A DNA stretch of 64,000 nucleotides from Trueperaceae bacterium (GTDB lineage Bacteria > Deinococcota > Deinococci > Deinococcales > Trueperaceae), in the NCBI GenBank assembly GCA_036381035.1, contig DASVDQ010000109.1, forward strand, positions 26,540 to 90,539, given 5' to 3'. The notes below the pieces were generated by a model. It searched no databases and was not told the DNA's origin. It saw only the letters and a program-made list of their open reading frames with translations. The position numbers were made by a program, and so were the translations under genes. Positions 1 through 10,305 of the stretch are shown one piece after another; the stretch's first letter is position 1; the number at the start of each line of letters is the position of its first letter.

Positions 1-168
<168 letters not shown>

Positions 169-178
169 CCGAGCGGGC

Positions 179-184
179 ACTCTA
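179..184 (-). promoter_or_regulatory. -10 box of carA
   Basis: TAGAGT read on the minus strand, ending 10 nt before the carA ATG. It matches the TANNNT boxes that precede many start codons in this window. No convincing -35 box was seen. Confidence 0.5.
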
Positions 185-204
185 CCACGCGCCGGGCGCG
201 GTCG

Positions 205-239
205 TTGCAGGCTGCATACACGTCGTTGCATCTTCATGC
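205..239 (-). promoter_or_regulatory. Possible ArgR-like operator upstream of carA
   Basis: Two short dyads lie 37 to 71 nt upstream of the carA ATG. One is GCAT-CTTC-ATGC at 228-239 (a 4-bp arm with a 4-bp spacer); the other is TGCA-GGC-TGCA at 206-216. The stretch is richer in A and T than its surroundings. ArgR boxes in other bacteria are tandem imperfect palindromes with a similar spacer, and carA is a usual ArgR target. The match is weak and rests on inference. Confidence 0.25.
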
Positions 240-308
240 GCCACGTCGGCCAGGCCCCCAAACTCATCGCCTCGCGCGCTACGGTGCCGTCTCCGGGAGG
301 CCAGATAG

Positions 309-1733
309 ATGGACAGGGAAACCATGAGGAAGGACGAGGCCGGCCTCCACATCGCGATGTTCAGCGTGCACGGGCTGATCCGCGGCTCCGACCTCGAGCT
401 GGGGCGCGACGCGGACACCGGGGGGCAGACGAAGTACGTCGTCGAGCTGGCCCGCGCCCTGGGCAGGCACCCGCGCGTCTCGCGCGTCGACCTGGTCACG
501 CGGCGCATCGACGACCTCGAGGTCAGCGACGACTACGCGAAGCCCGTCGAGCGCCTGGGGGAGCGCGCCGCGCTCGTGCGCGTGCCGGCCGGCGGCGACG
601 AGTACATGCGCAAGGAGGAGCTGTGGCCGCACCTCGACGAGCTGGCGGCGAACGCCGCCCGCTACTTCGAGGAGGGGCCCGGCGTGCCGGACGTCGTGCA
701 CGGTCACTACGCCGACGCCGGCTACGTGGCGCAGCGGCTGGCGCAGCGGTGGCGCCGCCCGATGGTGTTCACGGGGCACTCGCTCGGTCGCAACAAGCAG
801 CGGGCGCTGCGCGGCGCTGGCATGACCCGCGAGGAGATGGAGGACCAGTACCGGATCGGCAGGCGCATCGAGGCCGAGGAGCAGGCCCTGCGCGCCGCCG
901 ACCTGGTCATCGCCAGCACCCACCAGGAGGTCGTGAAGGGCTACGAGCTCTACGACGCCGCCCCGGCCGCGCGGTTCGCCGTGATCCCGCCGGGCGTCGA
1001 CGTCGAGCGCTTCTACCCCTACTACTACGACCTCGACGCGTCGTTCGAGCCAGACGAGGAGGTCGTGAAGGCGCGCGTGCGCATGAAGCGCGAGCTGACG
1101 CGCTTCCTGCGCGACCCGGACAAGCCGGTGATCCTCTCGATAAGCCGGCCGGACCGGAAGAAGAACAACCTCGGCCTGGTGGAGGCGTACGGCGAGGACA
1201 AGGAGCTGAGGCACCTCGCGAACCTGGCGATCTTCGCCGGGGTGCGCAGCGACATCGAGCAGCTCGACGACAACGAGCGCGAGGTCATGACGGGGCTGCT
1301 CTTCGCCATGGACCGCTACGACCTCTACGGGCGTCTGGCGATCCCGAAGAAGCACAGGCCCGACGTCGACATACCGGTCCTCTACCGCCTGGTCGCGGCG
1401 CGCCGCGGCGTGTTCGTCAACCCGGCGCTGGAGGAGAACTTCGGCATCACGATCATCGAGGCCAGCTCGTCGGGGCTGCCGGTCGTCTCCACGAACCACG
1501 GCGGCCCGCAGGAGATCATCTCGAAGGTCGGCTCGGGGGAGCTCATCGACGCGCGCGACAAGGGCGCGATCCAGGCCGCGATCAAGGGCATCCTCGTCGA
1601 CAGGGAGAAGTGGGAGCGCTACTCCGAGAACGGGGTCGCCGGCGTGCGCGAGCACTACTCGTGGCGGGCGCACGTCGACAAGTACGTGAACGCCCTCGAA
1701 CAGGTCCTCGAGGCGGTGCCCGCGGCGTCGTGA
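309..1733 (+). CDS. Sucrose-phosphate synthase-like glycosyltransferase (GT4)
   Basis: This 474-residue glycosyltransferase likely joins UDP- or ADP-glucose to fructose 6-phosphate to give sucrose 6-phosphate. The N-terminal Rossmann domain carries [20 protein letters not shown] and a GGQTKYV loop, typical of the sucrose synthase/sucrose-phosphate synthase branch. The middle holds [10 protein letters not shown], and the C-terminal nucleotide-sugar domain has SRPDRKKN and the EX7E motif in [10 protein letters not shown]. The ATG at 309 has GGGAGG about 9 nt upstream; ATG 324 is a weaker alternative. The stop overlaps the GTG of the following phosphatase gene by 4 nt, which supports the sucrose assignment. 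Donor specificity cannot be read from sequence. Confidence 0.85.
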   Translation: MDRETMRKDEAGLHIAMFSVHGLIRGSDLELGRDADTGGQTKYVVELARALGRHPRVSRVDLVTRRIDDLEVSDDYAKPVERLGERAALVRVPAGGDEYMRKEELWPHLDELAANAARYFEEGPGVPDVVHGHYADAGYVAQRLAQRWRRPMVFTGHSLGRNKQRALRGAGMTREEMEDQYRIGRRIEAEEQALRAADLVIASTHQEVVKGYELYDAAPAARFAVIPPGVDVERFYPYYYDLDASFEPDEEVVKARVRMKRELTRFLRDPDKPVILSISRPDRKKNNLGLVEAYGEDKELRHLANLAIFAGVRSDIEQLDDNEREVMTGLLFAMDRYDLYGRLAIPKKHRPDVDIPVLYRLVAARRGVFVNPALEENFGITIIEASSSGLPVVSTNHGGPQEIISKVGSGELIDARDKGAIQAAIKGILVDREKWERYSENGVAGVREHYSWRAHVDKYVNALEQVLEAVPAAS

Positions 1734-2557
1734 GAGGCGCGAGGTTCGGGCGGCGGGAGGGGCGCGGCGGCTACTGCGTCGGCCTGGGGCGGGGCAGGCG
1801 CGCGCTGGTGTCGGACGTCGACGGCACGCTGCTCGACGGCGGGCGTCCGTGCGACGACGCCGCGGCGCTGGGGTCCGCGCTCGTCGCCGCCGACGCCGCC
1901 CTCGTGCTCTGCTCGGGTCGCGGCCTCCGGCTGTCCCTCGTCGCCGCAGACGCCCTCGCCGCCGCCGGGCTGCCGTGGCCGTCGGCTCTCGTGTGCGGCG
2001 TGGGCTCCGAGGTCCACGCCTGGGACGGGACGGGCTTCGTCCGGGACGAGGCGTGGCGGGAGCGGCTCGCGGCGTCGGGCTTCAGCGCGGACGACGTGCG
2101 CGAGGCGCTCTCGGGGGTGCGCGGGCTGCGGCTCCAGCCCGCCGACGCGCAGGGCGAGCACAAGGTCAGCTACCTCGTCGAGGACGGCGCGGCCGTAGAG
2201 GAGGCGGCGCGGGCGCTGGCGGCGCGCGGCTCGCCCGCCCGGCTCGTCCACTCGGCCGGCAGGTACCTGGACGTTCTGCCCCGCCCCGCTTCGAAGGGCG
2301 GAGCGCTCCTCTGGCTCGTGGAGCGCTACGGCCTGGAGCCGGAGGACGTCGTCGCCGCCGGGGACTCGGGCAACGACCGCGAGCTCCTGGTAGCCGCCGC
2401 GGACGCCGGCATGGTCGCCGTGCTCGTCGCCAACCACGAGCCGGAGCTCTCCGACCTGAGGTCGTACCCTGGGGTGCTGGCGGCCGCGCGGCCGTTCTGC
2501 GCCGGCGTCGCCGAGGGCCTGGCCCGCGCGGGCTGGCAGGTCCGCGCCGGGCGCTGA
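1730..2557 (+). CDS. HAD phosphatase, probable sucrose-phosphate phosphatase
   Basis: This 275-residue HAD hydrolase probably removes phosphate from sucrose 6-phosphate. Motif I is SDVDGTLLD near residue 30, motif II is the serine in LCSGRG, the motif III lysine is in RPASKGGALL, and motif IV is GDSGNDRELL. The C2-type cap lies between motifs II and III. The GTG at 1730 overlaps the stop of the synthase (GTGA), giving direct coupling. In-frame GTG codons nearer motif I would leave too short an N-terminus. Alone this protein could be called a Cof/MPGP-type phosphatase; the neighbour makes sucrose phosphate the likely substrate. Confidence 0.8.
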   Translation: MRGARFGRREGRGGYCVGLGRGRRALVSDVDGTLLDGGRPCDDAAALGSALVAADAALVLCSGRGLRLSLVAADALAAAGLPWPSALVCGVGSEVHAWDGTGFVRDEAWRERLAASGFSADDVREALSGVRGLRLQPADAQGEHKVSYLVEDGAAVEEAARALAARGSPARLVHSAGRYLDVLPRPASKGGALLWLVERYGLEPEDVVAAGDSGNDRELLVAAADAGMVAVLVANHEPELSDLRSYPGVLAAARPFCAGVAEGLARAGWQVRAGR

Positions 2558-2608
2558 GGCCCGGCCGCGCGCGCCCGAACGGTCAGGGCTCCCCCCGACG
2601 CGGTCGCT

Positions 2609-2632
2609 CGTCCGCCGGCGAGGCCGGCGACG
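2609..2632. terminator. Hairpin between convergent spp and glmU
   Basis: CGTC(C)GCCGGC and GCCGGCGACG form a 10-bp stem with one bulge and a 3-nt loop, placed between two convergent genes. There is no clear T tract, so terminator function is inferred from position. Confidence 0.35.
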
Positions 2633-3631
2633 CTACCGGGACGAGAACGTCTCCCCCGCCGCGACGGTGTGCGGCGGCACCACGGCGCCGGGCTCGACGG
2701 TGCAGTCGGTGAGCACGGCGTAGGGTCCCACGCTGGCGCCCTCGCCCACCGTCGTGGCGCCCAGCAGGTGGACGCCGGGGTGGAGCGTCACGTCGCGCGC
2801 CAGCCTCACGGCGTCGCCGAGGAACACCGTCTCCGGCGCCACCATCGTCACGCCGGCGAGGAGCCACGCGCGGCGCGCCCTGTCGCGCAGGGCCCTGTCG
2901 ACGACGGCGAGCTCGGCCCTGTCGTTCGCCGCCAGGACCTCCTCGGGCGAGGCGGCCGCCACGGCGCGGACCGGCAGGCCCTCGGCCCGGTAGATGTCGA
3001 GGAGCTCGGTGAGGTAGAGCTCGCCCTGGGCGTTGTCGCGCGAGAGCAGCCGGCAGCGCTCGAACACCCCGAGGTCGAAGGCGTAGAAGCCGCCGTTCAC
3101 CTCGGCGATCGCCAGCTCGGCCGGGCCGGCGTCCTTGTGCTCGACGACGCGCTCGACGGCGCCGTCTGCCGCCCTCACGATCCGCCCCAGCCCCGCCGGG
3201 TCGGGCACCGTGGCCGTGAGGAGCGTCATGCCGGGCCCCTCGCCGTGGGCGTCCACCAGGCGCCGCAGGGTCTCGCTGGTGACGAGCGGCGCGTCGCCCA
3301 CGAGCACGAGCACGGTGCCGCGCTCGCCCGGCGCGAACGCGGCCAGCACCTGCTCCTCGGCCTGCGCCAGGGCGTGGCCGGTGCCGAGGAGCTCCCGCTG
3401 CTCGGCGAACACCAGCCCGCCTCCCGCGGACCGCGCGGCGAAGCGCTCCCTCACCTGCTCGCCCAGGTGGCCGATCACGACCACCACGCGCCTGGGGGCG
3501 AGCGGGTCCACGGCGCGCAGCACGTGCTCGAGGAGAGGAGCGCCGGCGACCTCGTGCAGGACCTTGTGGCGCGAGGAGCGCATCCGCGTCCCCGCCCCGG
3601 CGGCGAGGACGACGACGGCGAGGGGGTTCAC
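2633..3631 (-). CDS. glmU: UDP-GlcNAc pyrophosphorylase, GlmU-like but lacking the acetyltransferase domain
   Basis: The protein has 332 residues against about 450 for a bifunctional GlmU. The uridyltransferase domain looks complete: LAAGAGTRMRS with HKVLHEVAG after it, LVGDAPLVTSETL, EVNGGFYAFD and the NAQGELYLTELL motif near residue 220. After a short linker the left-handed beta-helix starts (GVTMVAPETVFLGDAVRLAR) but stops after about three coils, before the region that holds the acetyl-CoA site and catalytic histidine in GlmU. There is no room or matching sequence downstream for a frameshifted remainder. The GTG start overlaps the lgt stop by 4 nt. It likely makes UDP-GlcNAc from ready-made GlcNAc-1-P; another nucleotidyltransferase role is possible. 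Confidence 0.8.
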   Translation of the reverse strand: MNPLAVVVLAAGAGTRMRSSRHKVLHEVAGAPLLEHVLRAVDPLAPRRVVVVIGHLGEQVRERFAARSAGGGLVFAEQRELLGTGHALAQAEEQVLAAFAPGERGTVLVLVGDAPLVTSETLRRLVDAHGEGPGMTLLTATVPDPAGLGRIVRAADGAVERVVEHKDAGPAELAIAEVNGGFYAFDLGVFERCRLLSRDNAQGELYLTELLDIYRAEGLPVRAVAAASPEEVLAANDRAELAVVDRALRDRARRAWLLAGVTMVAPETVFLGDAVRLARDVTLHPGVHLLGATTVGEGASVGPYAVLTDCTVEPGAVVPPHTVAAGETFSSR

Positions 3632-4527
3632 CTCGCCTCGGCAGGGCGCCTCGCCCGGTCCCGCTCCGGGGCCGTGAGCAGCATGTAGAGGGCGATGAGC
3701 ACGATGGGGATGCTGGCGAGCTGCGTGTAGGTGAAGAGCCCCACGCCCGCCTGGTCGTTCAGGTAGACCTGCCACGGCAGCGGGTTGTCGCGGAACGGCT
3801 CCTCGATCACGCTGCGCAGCACCGAGTACCACAGGACGAACAGCCAGAACACGTTGCCGGCCGGCCGGTCGCGGCGCAGGGCCCAGGCGACGATGAACAG
3901 CAGGACGAACCCGACGAGGAAGCCGTAGAGCTGGGTGAAGTGCACCACGCACGGCTCGCCGGCGGGGACCGACGCGCACGCCGGCGGCGCGAACTGCCAC
4001 AGGTCCCGACCGAAGACCGCGCGGCCGAAGGCGCCGAAGGTCTCGCTGCCCGCCTCCGGCCAGCGGAAGCCGATCGCCCAGTCGGTGAGCCGGCCGCCCG
4101 TGTCGGTGCCGTTCATGATGTTGCCGATGCGACCGCCCATGATGCCCAGCACGCCCACGGGGGTCATGACGTCCAGGTAGGCCCACACGTTCAGCCCGTG
4201 GCGTCGGCAGTAGAGCCAGGCCGCGAGCACCACGCCCAGCACGCCGCCGTGGATGCTGATGCCGCCCTCCCACACCTTGAAGACGTCTACCCAGTCGCCG
4301 CCGGGACCGAAGTAGGCGGCGGGGCTGGTGAGCACGTAGACGAGTCGCGCCCCCACCACGCCCGCGATCACGAGCCACAGGGCCATGTCGAGCAGCCGGT
4401 CGGTGTCCAGACCCCGGCGCTCCGCCGCCCGCAGGCCCCAGGAGGCGCCGACCAGCACGCCGAGGGCGATCAGCAGCCCGTACCACCGGACGGCCAACGG
4501 CCCTATCTGGACGAAGATCGGATCCAT
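3628..4527 (-). CDS. lgt: Prolipoprotein diacylglyceryl transferase
   Basis: Lgt transfers diacylglycerol from phosphatidylglycerol to the lipobox cysteine of prolipoproteins in the inner membrane. The 299-residue protein has about seven hydrophobic segments, the early PLAVRWYGLLIALG segment, the GISIHGGVLG loop and the signature GGRIGNIMNG near residue 145, whose Arg and Asn are the family's key residues. A loop near residues 165-200 is longer than in many homologues. AGAAGGAG lies 5 nt before the ATG. Lgt would also serve the lipoprotein RlpA encoded at 11.3 kb. Confidence 0.95.
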   Translation of the reverse strand: MDPIFVQIGPLAVRWYGLLIALGVLVGASWGLRAAERRGLDTDRLLDMALWLVIAGVVGARLVYVLTSPAAYFGPGGDWVDVFKVWEGGISIHGGVLGVVLAAWLYCRRHGLNVWAYLDVMTPVGVLGIMGGRIGNIMNGTDTGGRLTDWAIGFRWPEAGSETFGAFGRAVFGRDLWQFAPPACASVPAGEPCVVHFTQLYGFLVGFVLLFIVAWALRRDRPAGNVFWLFVLWYSVLRSVIEEPFRDNPLPWQVYLNDQAGVGLFTYTQLASIPIVLIALYMLLTAPERDRARRPAEAR

Positions 4528-4548
4528 ATCCGCTCCTTCTCGGCCGCG

Positions 4549-5034
4549 TCAGCCGCCGAAGAACCTCGGGAAAGCCACGAACCCAATCACTACCATGATG
4601 ACGAGCTTCGCCACCGCCCCGCCCAGGGTCCCGACGAAGGCGCCGATGCCCGACCTGAACGACTCGCTCAGCTCGCGCCCCGCGAGCAGCTCGGCGAGGA
4701 CGGCGCCCGCCAGCGCCCCGACCAGGAAGCCGAACGGCGGGAACACCAACAGCCCGACGAAGGAGCCCAAGACCCCGCCCCACACCCCGGCGCGGCTGGC
4801 GCCGAAGCGCTTGGAGCCCAGCCAGGTGCCCGCGACGTCGACGAGCTGGGAGAGCACGGTCAGGAAGCTGACGTAGACGAGGGGCTGCACGCCGAAGCGC
4901 TCGTAGCCCATGATCAGCGCCGCGACGACGGCGCCGGCCAGCGCGATGGGCACCCCTGGCAGCACGGGCACGATCACGCCGACGAGGGCCACGACGTAGG
5001 CGACGAGGAAGACGGCGAAGGCGAGGACGGTCAC
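4549..5034 (-). CDS. DUF456 family membrane protein
   Basis: This 161-residue protein is almost entirely hydrophobic, with about four to five membrane segments and glycine-rich turns such as PVLPGVPIALAGA and GSFVGLLVFPPFGFLVG, which are characteristic of DUF456. No function is established. The GTG at 5032-5034 is chosen because hydrophobic homology starts there (TVLAFAVFLVAYVVALVGV) and a TAGACT box lies 10 nt upstream; longer in-frame starts add a non-hydrophobic arginine-rich tail. It ends 21 nt before lgt and is probably cotranscribed with lgt and glmU. Confidence 0.75.
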   Translation of the reverse strand: MTVLAFAVFLVAYVVALVGVIVPVLPGVPIALAGAVVAALIMGYERFGVQPLVYVSFLTVLSQLVDVAGTWLGSKRFGASRAGVWGGVLGSFVGLLVFPPFGFLVGALAGAVLAELLAGRELSESFRSGIGAFVGTLGGAVAKLVIMVVIGFVAFPRFFGG

Positions 5035-5044
5035 GGCGCTGACG

Positions 5045-5050
5045 AGTCTA
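5045..5050 (-). promoter_or_regulatory. -10 box for the DUF456-lgt-glmU operon
   Basis: TAGACT on the minus strand, 10 nt before GTG 5034. This is the same arrangement as at other gene starts here and supports a short or absent 5' leader. Confidence 0.45.
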
Positions 5051-5183
5051 GTGCGCGCTCGCCCGCGGCGCCAGGGTCCGTGGGGACACGCCGGGACGCG
5101 CCCGCTCGCCGCGCCAGGGACCACGGGTCGCGCCGGAGCCCACCGGCGCCCGGCGGCGCCCTGGCCAAGCGGGGTGAGGCGCC

Positions 5184-5684
5184 TCAGCTATGCCAGGTCT
5201 CGGGGGCCGCCTGGGGCTCGCCCCTTATCACGTCGACCGCGTGGGGCAGGGTCTCGAGGACGGCGGCCAGCGACTCGGCGGCCGCGCCGGGGCTGCCGGG
5301 CAGGTTGAGGATCAGGGTCTGGCGGCGCACGCCCGCCACGCCGCGCGACAGGGCGGCGACCTTGTTCCGCGCCGCGCCGATCGTGCGCATCAGCTCGGGG
5401 AGGCCGGGCACGCGCCGCTCGATGACCTCCTCGGTAGCTTCCGGCGTCCTGTCCTTCTTCGACAGGCCGGTGCCGCCGGTCGTGAGCACGAGGTCGACGC
5501 CGTCCTGGTCGGCCCATAGGCGCAGGCGGGCGCGGATGAGCGCCTGCTCGTCCGGCACGACCTGGTAGTCGACCTCGACGAAGGGCCCGGTCTTCAGCAC
5601 CTGGCGTATCGCCTGGGCGCTGCCGTCCTCGCGCTTACCGGCCGCGACCGAGTCGGAGACGGTAAGGATCGCCGTCCTCACCAT
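5184..5684 (-). CDS. moaB: Molybdopterin adenylyltransferase (MoaB/Mog family)
   Basis: The 166-residue protein has the MoCF fold. It starts [19 protein letters not shown], carries the signature [18 protein letters not shown] near residue 90 and ends with [10 protein letters not shown], which lines the molybdopterin pocket. MoaB/Mog adenylates molybdopterin before metal insertion. The ATG at 5684 has a TAGAGT box exactly 6 nt upstream and no Shine-Dalgarno sequence, so the mRNA is probably leaderless. No other molybdenum-cofactor gene is near. Confidence 0.9.
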   Translation of the reverse strand: MVRTAILTVSDSVAAGKREDGSAQAIRQVLKTGPFVEVDYQVVPDEQALIRARLRLWADQDGVDLVLTTGGTGLSKKDRTPEATEEVIERRVPGLPELMRTIGAARNKVAALSRGVAGVRRQTLILNLPGSPGAAAESLAAVLETLPHAVDVIRGEPQAAPETWHS

Positions 5685-5690
5685 GCCGGC

Positions 5691-5696
5691 ACTCTA
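5691..5696 (-). promoter_or_regulatory. -10 box of moaB, leaderless type
   Basis: TAGAGT on the minus strand, separated from the moaB ATG by 6 nt, so transcription should begin at or next to the start codon. Confidence 0.55.
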
Positions 5697-5833
5697 CTGC
5701 CCCCGCCCCGGCGCGCGAGAGGACCTTGCCACAACGCGCTCCAGCGCGGCTCCGCGGCCGCTACCGCGCGCGGTAACCTACCGTGTCTGCTGGCCGGCTG
5801 CGTGCGCACCGGCGGTTACGGAGGTACTAGCCC

Positions 5834-7066
5834 TTGAAGATCCACGAGTACCAGGCCAAGGAGCTGCTCGCGCCGTTCGGCGTGGCGGTGCCCCGCGGTC
5901 GCCCCGCCGCGACCCCGGAGGAGGCCGCCGCGGCCGTGAGGCCGCTCGTCGAGGAGAGCGGCGACCCCGTCGTCGTCGTGAAGGCCCAGATCCACGCCGG
6001 CGGGCGCGGCAAGGGCACCTTCGTGGAGCACGCCGGCCTGCGCGGCGTCAACGTCGTCACAGACGGCGTCTCCGGCGGGATCGAGGCGGCCGAGAGGCGG
6101 GTGCGCGAGCTGGCCGAGAGGATGCTGGGCTCCACCCTCGTCACCGTCCAGACCGGCCCCGGCGGCAAGCAGGTGAACAGGCTCTACGTCGAGCAGGGCA
6201 TGGACATCGCGCGCGAGCTGTACCTCTCCGTGGTGCTGGACCGCTCCGTGGGCCGCAACGTCGTCATGGTCTCCACCGAGGGCGGCATGGACATCGAGCA
6301 GGTGGCCGCCGAGACGCCCGAGAAGATCGTCAGGGTCGCCATCGACCCGCTCCTCGGCCTGGCCGACTACCAGGCCCGCGCCCTGGCGTTCGCGCTCGGG
6401 CTCTCCGGCGACGCTCACAAGCGCTGCGCGGCGCTGCTCAAGGCCGTGGCGCGCGCCGCCGTCGAGCTCGACACCGACCTCCTCGAGGTGAACCCGCTCG
6501 TCGTCACCGCTCAGGGCGAGGTCGTGGCCCTCGACGCCAAGGTCAGCTTCGACTCCAACGCGCTCTTCCGTCACCCCGAGTACGCGAGCCTGCGCGACCT
6601 CAGCGAGGAGGACCCCGCCGAGGTCGAGGCGAGCCGCTACGGCCTCTCGTTCATCAAGCTCGACGGCAACATCGGCTGCCTCGTCAACGGCGCCGGCCTG
6701 GCCATGGCGACGATGGACACGATCAAGCAGGTCGGCGGCGAGCCGGCGAACTTCCTCGACGTGGGCGGCAGCGCCACCGAGGAGAACGTGACGGCGGCGT
6801 TCAAGATCATCACGCGCGACCCCAACGTGAAGGGCATCTTCGTCAACATCTTCGGGGGGATCATGAAGGGCGACACGATCGCGAACGGCGTCGTGGCCGC
6901 CGTCAAGCAGGTGGGCCTGAAGGTGCCGCTGGTCGTGCGGCTCGAGGGCACCAACGCCGAGCTGGGCAAGAGGATCATCGACGAGTCGGGCCTCAACGTC
7001 GTCAGCGCCACCGACATGAAGGACGGCGCGCGCAAGGTCGTCGAGCTGGCCGGGGGCGCGGCGTGA
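5834..7066 (+). CDS. sucC: Succinyl-CoA synthetase beta subunit
   Basis: SucC is the ATP-grasp subunit of succinyl-CoA synthetase in the TCA cycle (succinyl-CoA + ADP/GDP + Pi to succinate + ATP/GTP + CoA). The 410-residue protein starts [19 protein letters not shown] and has [38 protein letters not shown] and the phosphate-contacting [14 protein letters not shown]. Translation starts at TTG 5834: GGAGGT lies about 9 nt upstream and family homology begins at the second codon. A TAACCT box near 5774-5779 may be the promoter. The stop overlaps sucD by 4 nt. Confidence 0.97.
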   Translation: MKIHEYQAKELLAPFGVAVPRGRPAATPEEAAAAVRPLVEESGDPVVVVKAQIHAGGRGKGTFVEHAGLRGVNVVTDGVSGGIEAAERRVRELAERMLGSTLVTVQTGPGGKQVNRLYVEQGMDIARELYLSVVLDRSVGRNVVMVSTEGGMDIEQVAAETPEKIVRVAIDPLLGLADYQARALAFALGLSGDAHKRCAALLKAVARAAVELDTDLLEVNPLVVTAQGEVVALDAKVSFDSNALFRHPEYASLRDLSEEDPAEVEASRYGLSFIKLDGNIGCLVNGAGLAMATMDTIKQVGGEPANFLDVGGSATEENVTAAFKIITRDPNVKGIFVNIFGGIMKGDTIANGVVAAVKQVGLKVPLVVRLEGTNAELGKRIIDESGLNVVSATDMKDGARKVVELAGGAA

Positions 7067-7995
7067 GCCCGCTGATCGGCCGCGAGACGCGCCTGCTCGT
7101 CCAGGGCATGGGCGGCGCCGGCACGTTCCACACCGACAGGTCGATCGCCTACGGCACGAACGTCGTGGCCGCGGTCCGCCCGGGCAAGGGCGGCCAGGGC
7201 GTGCGCTTCACGGGAGAGACCGACCACTCCGGCGTGCCGGGCCGGCCGGACAGCTACGACGTCGAGGTGCCGAGCTTCGACACGGTCGCGCAGGCCGTGG
7301 CCGCCACCGGCGCCAACGCCAGCGTCGTCTTCGTCCCGCCGCCGTTCGCCGCCGACGCGATCATGGAGGCCGCCGACGCCGGCCTGGAGCTGGTCGTGGC
7401 GATCACCGAGGGCATCCCGATCGCGGACATGGTGCGCGTCAAGCGCTTCCTCGAGGGCAAGCGCACCCGCCTCATCGGCCCGAACTGCCCCGGCCTCACC
7501 AAGCCTCGCGAGTGCAAGATCGGCATCATGCCCGGCTACATCCACGCGCCCGGCAAGGTGGGGGTCGTCAGCCGCTCCGGCACCCTCACGTACGAGGCCG
7601 TCAAGCAGCTCACCGACAACGGCCTCGGCCAGACCCTCGCCGTGGGCATCGGCGGGGACCCCGTGAACGGCACCAGCTTCATCGACATGCTGCGGGTGTT
7701 CGAGGACGACCCGGAGACCGAGGCCGTGCTGATGATCGGCGAGATCGGCGGCTCCGCCGAGGAGGAGGCCGCGGCCTGGATCAGGGAGCACGTCAGCAAG
7801 CCCGTGGCGGCGTTCATCGCCGGCACCACGGCGCCGCCCGGCAAGCGCATGGGCCACGCCGGCGCGATCATCTCCGGAGGGTCGGGCACCGCCGCCGAGA
7901 AGATCGCCGCCCTGGAGGCGGCGGGCGTGGTCGTGGCGCGCACGCCCTCCGAGATGGGCGACGCCGTGCTCGAGGCGATCGGGCGGCGCGGCTGA
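7063..7995 (+). CDS. sucD: Succinyl-CoA synthetase alpha subunit
   Basis: SucD binds CoA and carries the phosphorylated histidine. The 310-residue protein has the CoA-binding Rossmann start ([18 protein letters not shown]), [38 protein letters not shown] and the active-site [14 protein letters not shown], whose histidine is phosphorylated. The GTG start overlaps the sucC stop (GTGA). Lengths of both subunits are normal. Confidence 0.97.
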   Translation: MSPLIGRETRLLVQGMGGAGTFHTDRSIAYGTNVVAAVRPGKGGQGVRFTGETDHSGVPGRPDSYDVEVPSFDTVAQAVAATGANASVVFVPPPFAADAIMEAADAGLELVVAITEGIPIADMVRVKRFLEGKRTRLIGPNCPGLTKPRECKIGIMPGYIHAPGKVGVVSRSGTLTYEAVKQLTDNGLGQTLAVGIGGDPVNGTSFIDMLRVFEDDPETEAVLMIGEIGGSAEEEAAAWIREHVSKPVAAFIAGTTAPPGKRMGHAGAIISGGSGTAAEKIAALEAAGVVVARTPSEMGDAVLEAIGRRG

Positions 7996-8013
7996 GGTCG
8001 TCCCGCGCGCGCC

Positions 8014-9024
8014 GTGGCTAGCTACCGCGGGCGCTTCGCTCCCTCGCCGAGCGGCTGGCTGCACCTCGGCAACGCGCGCACGGCCCTGTTCGCCTGGGCC
8101 CGCGCCCGCGCCGCCGGCGGCGCGTTCGTCGTGCGCGTCGAGGACCTCGACGCCCCGCGCACGCGTCCGGAGGCGGTCCTGGGGAACCTCGAGGAGCTGG
8201 CGTGGCTGGGCCTCGACTGGGACGAGGGGCCCGACCGCGGCGGACCGCACGCCCCCTACCTCCAGTCCCGACGCGGCCCCCTCTACGAGGCGGCGCTGGC
8301 GCGGCTGCTCGCGGCCGGCCACCTCTACGAGTGCTTCCTCACCCGCCGCGAGGTGGCCGAGCTGTCGAGCGGACCGCCCGGCGTCGACGACGCCGGCGAG
8401 GGCCGGCAGGACGCGCCCTCGCGCGTCTACGGCCCAGCACATCGCGAGCTGAACGACTCCGTGGCGCCCCGCCGTCGCGCCGAGGGCCGGAGACCCAGCC
8501 TGCGCTTCCGCGTCCCCGCGGGGACCGTCGAGTTCGACGACGCCGTCCAGGGACGCGTGAGCGTCGACCTCGCGTCCGCGGTGGGCGACTTCGTCGTCAG
8601 GCGCTCCGACGGGCAGGTCGCCTACCAGCTCGCCGTCGTCGTCGACGACCACGCGATGGGCGTCACCGAGGTCGCGCGCGGCGCCGACCTGCTGCAGAGC
8701 ACGGCGGCGCAGCTCGTCCTCTACCGGGCGCTGGGGCTGACGCCGCCGGCCTTCGCCCACGTCGGCCTGCTCCTCGGCGAGGACGGCGAGAAGCTCTCGA
8801 AGCGCGGCGGCGCCCTCTCCCTCCACGAGCTGCGCCGCGCCGGCGCCGAGCCCGCCGCGGTCCTCGGGCTGCTGGCGCACACGCTCGGCTGGACCGAGGG
8901 ACCCGAGCCGACGACCACGCGCGAGCTGCTCGCGTCGCTCGGTCCCGGCCCGGTGAAGGCGCCCGCCGGGCCCGTGCGCCTGGCCACGGCGGACCTCGCG
9001 CGTCTGAGCGGCGTAGACTCCTGA
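8014..9024 (+). CDS. gluQ: Glutamyl-Q tRNA(Asp) synthetase
   Basis: This 336-residue protein matches the catalytic half of glutamyl-tRNA synthetase without the anticodon-binding domain, as in GluQ (YadB), which puts glutamate on queuosine in tRNA(Asp). It has the HIGH-type motif FAPSPSGWLHLGNARTALF, FVVRVEDLDAPRTRP, and KLSKR near residue 270. The zinc-binding cysteines of the E. coli enzyme are mostly missing: one remains in YECFLTRREV. The GTG start lacks a strong ribosome site. The 3' end contains the trpB promoter. A full-length gltX lies at 54.9 kb, so this is not the main GluRS. Confidence 0.85.
   Translation: MASYRGRFAPSPSGWLHLGNARTALFAWARARAAGGAFVVRVEDLDAPRTRPEAVLGNLEELAWLGLDWDEGPDRGGPHAPYLQSRRGPLYEAALARLLAAGHLYECFLTRREVAELSSGPPGVDDAGEGRQDAPSRVYGPAHRELNDSVAPRRRAEGRRPSLRFRVPAGTVEFDDAVQGRVSVDLASAVGDFVVRRSDGQVAYQLAVVVDDHAMGVTEVARGADLLQSTAAQLVLYRALGLTPPAFAHVGLLLGEDGEKLSKRGGALSLHELRRAGAEPAAVLGLLAHTLGWTEGPEPTTTRELLASLGPGPVKAPAGPVRLATADLARLSGVDS
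9014..9019 (+). promoter_or_regulatory. -10 box of trpB inside the gluQ 3' end
   Basis: TAGACT, 8 nt before the trpB ATG and overlapping the last codons of gluQ. It may give trpBA a near-leaderless promoter of its own. Confidence 0.4.
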
Positions 9025-9027
9025 CCC

Positions 9028-10301
<1,274 letters not shown>

Positions 10302-10305
<4 letters not shown>

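Noticed and set aside
2583..2867. Minus-strand frame past the glmU stop that might hold the missing acetyltransferase domain
   Set aside because: Its translation is arginine/alanine-rich with no hexapeptide repeats, and it is an out-of-frame shadow of glmU.
4385..4876. Plus-strand frame opposite lgt/DUF456 considered as a gene
   Set aside because: Ser/Pro/Thr/Arg-rich shadow with no conserved segments; both opposite genes are secure.
8014..9024. gluQ as a truncated pseudogene of gltX
   Set aside because: It has intact HIGH and KLSKR motifs and the normal length for GluQ, which lacks the anticodon domain by nature.
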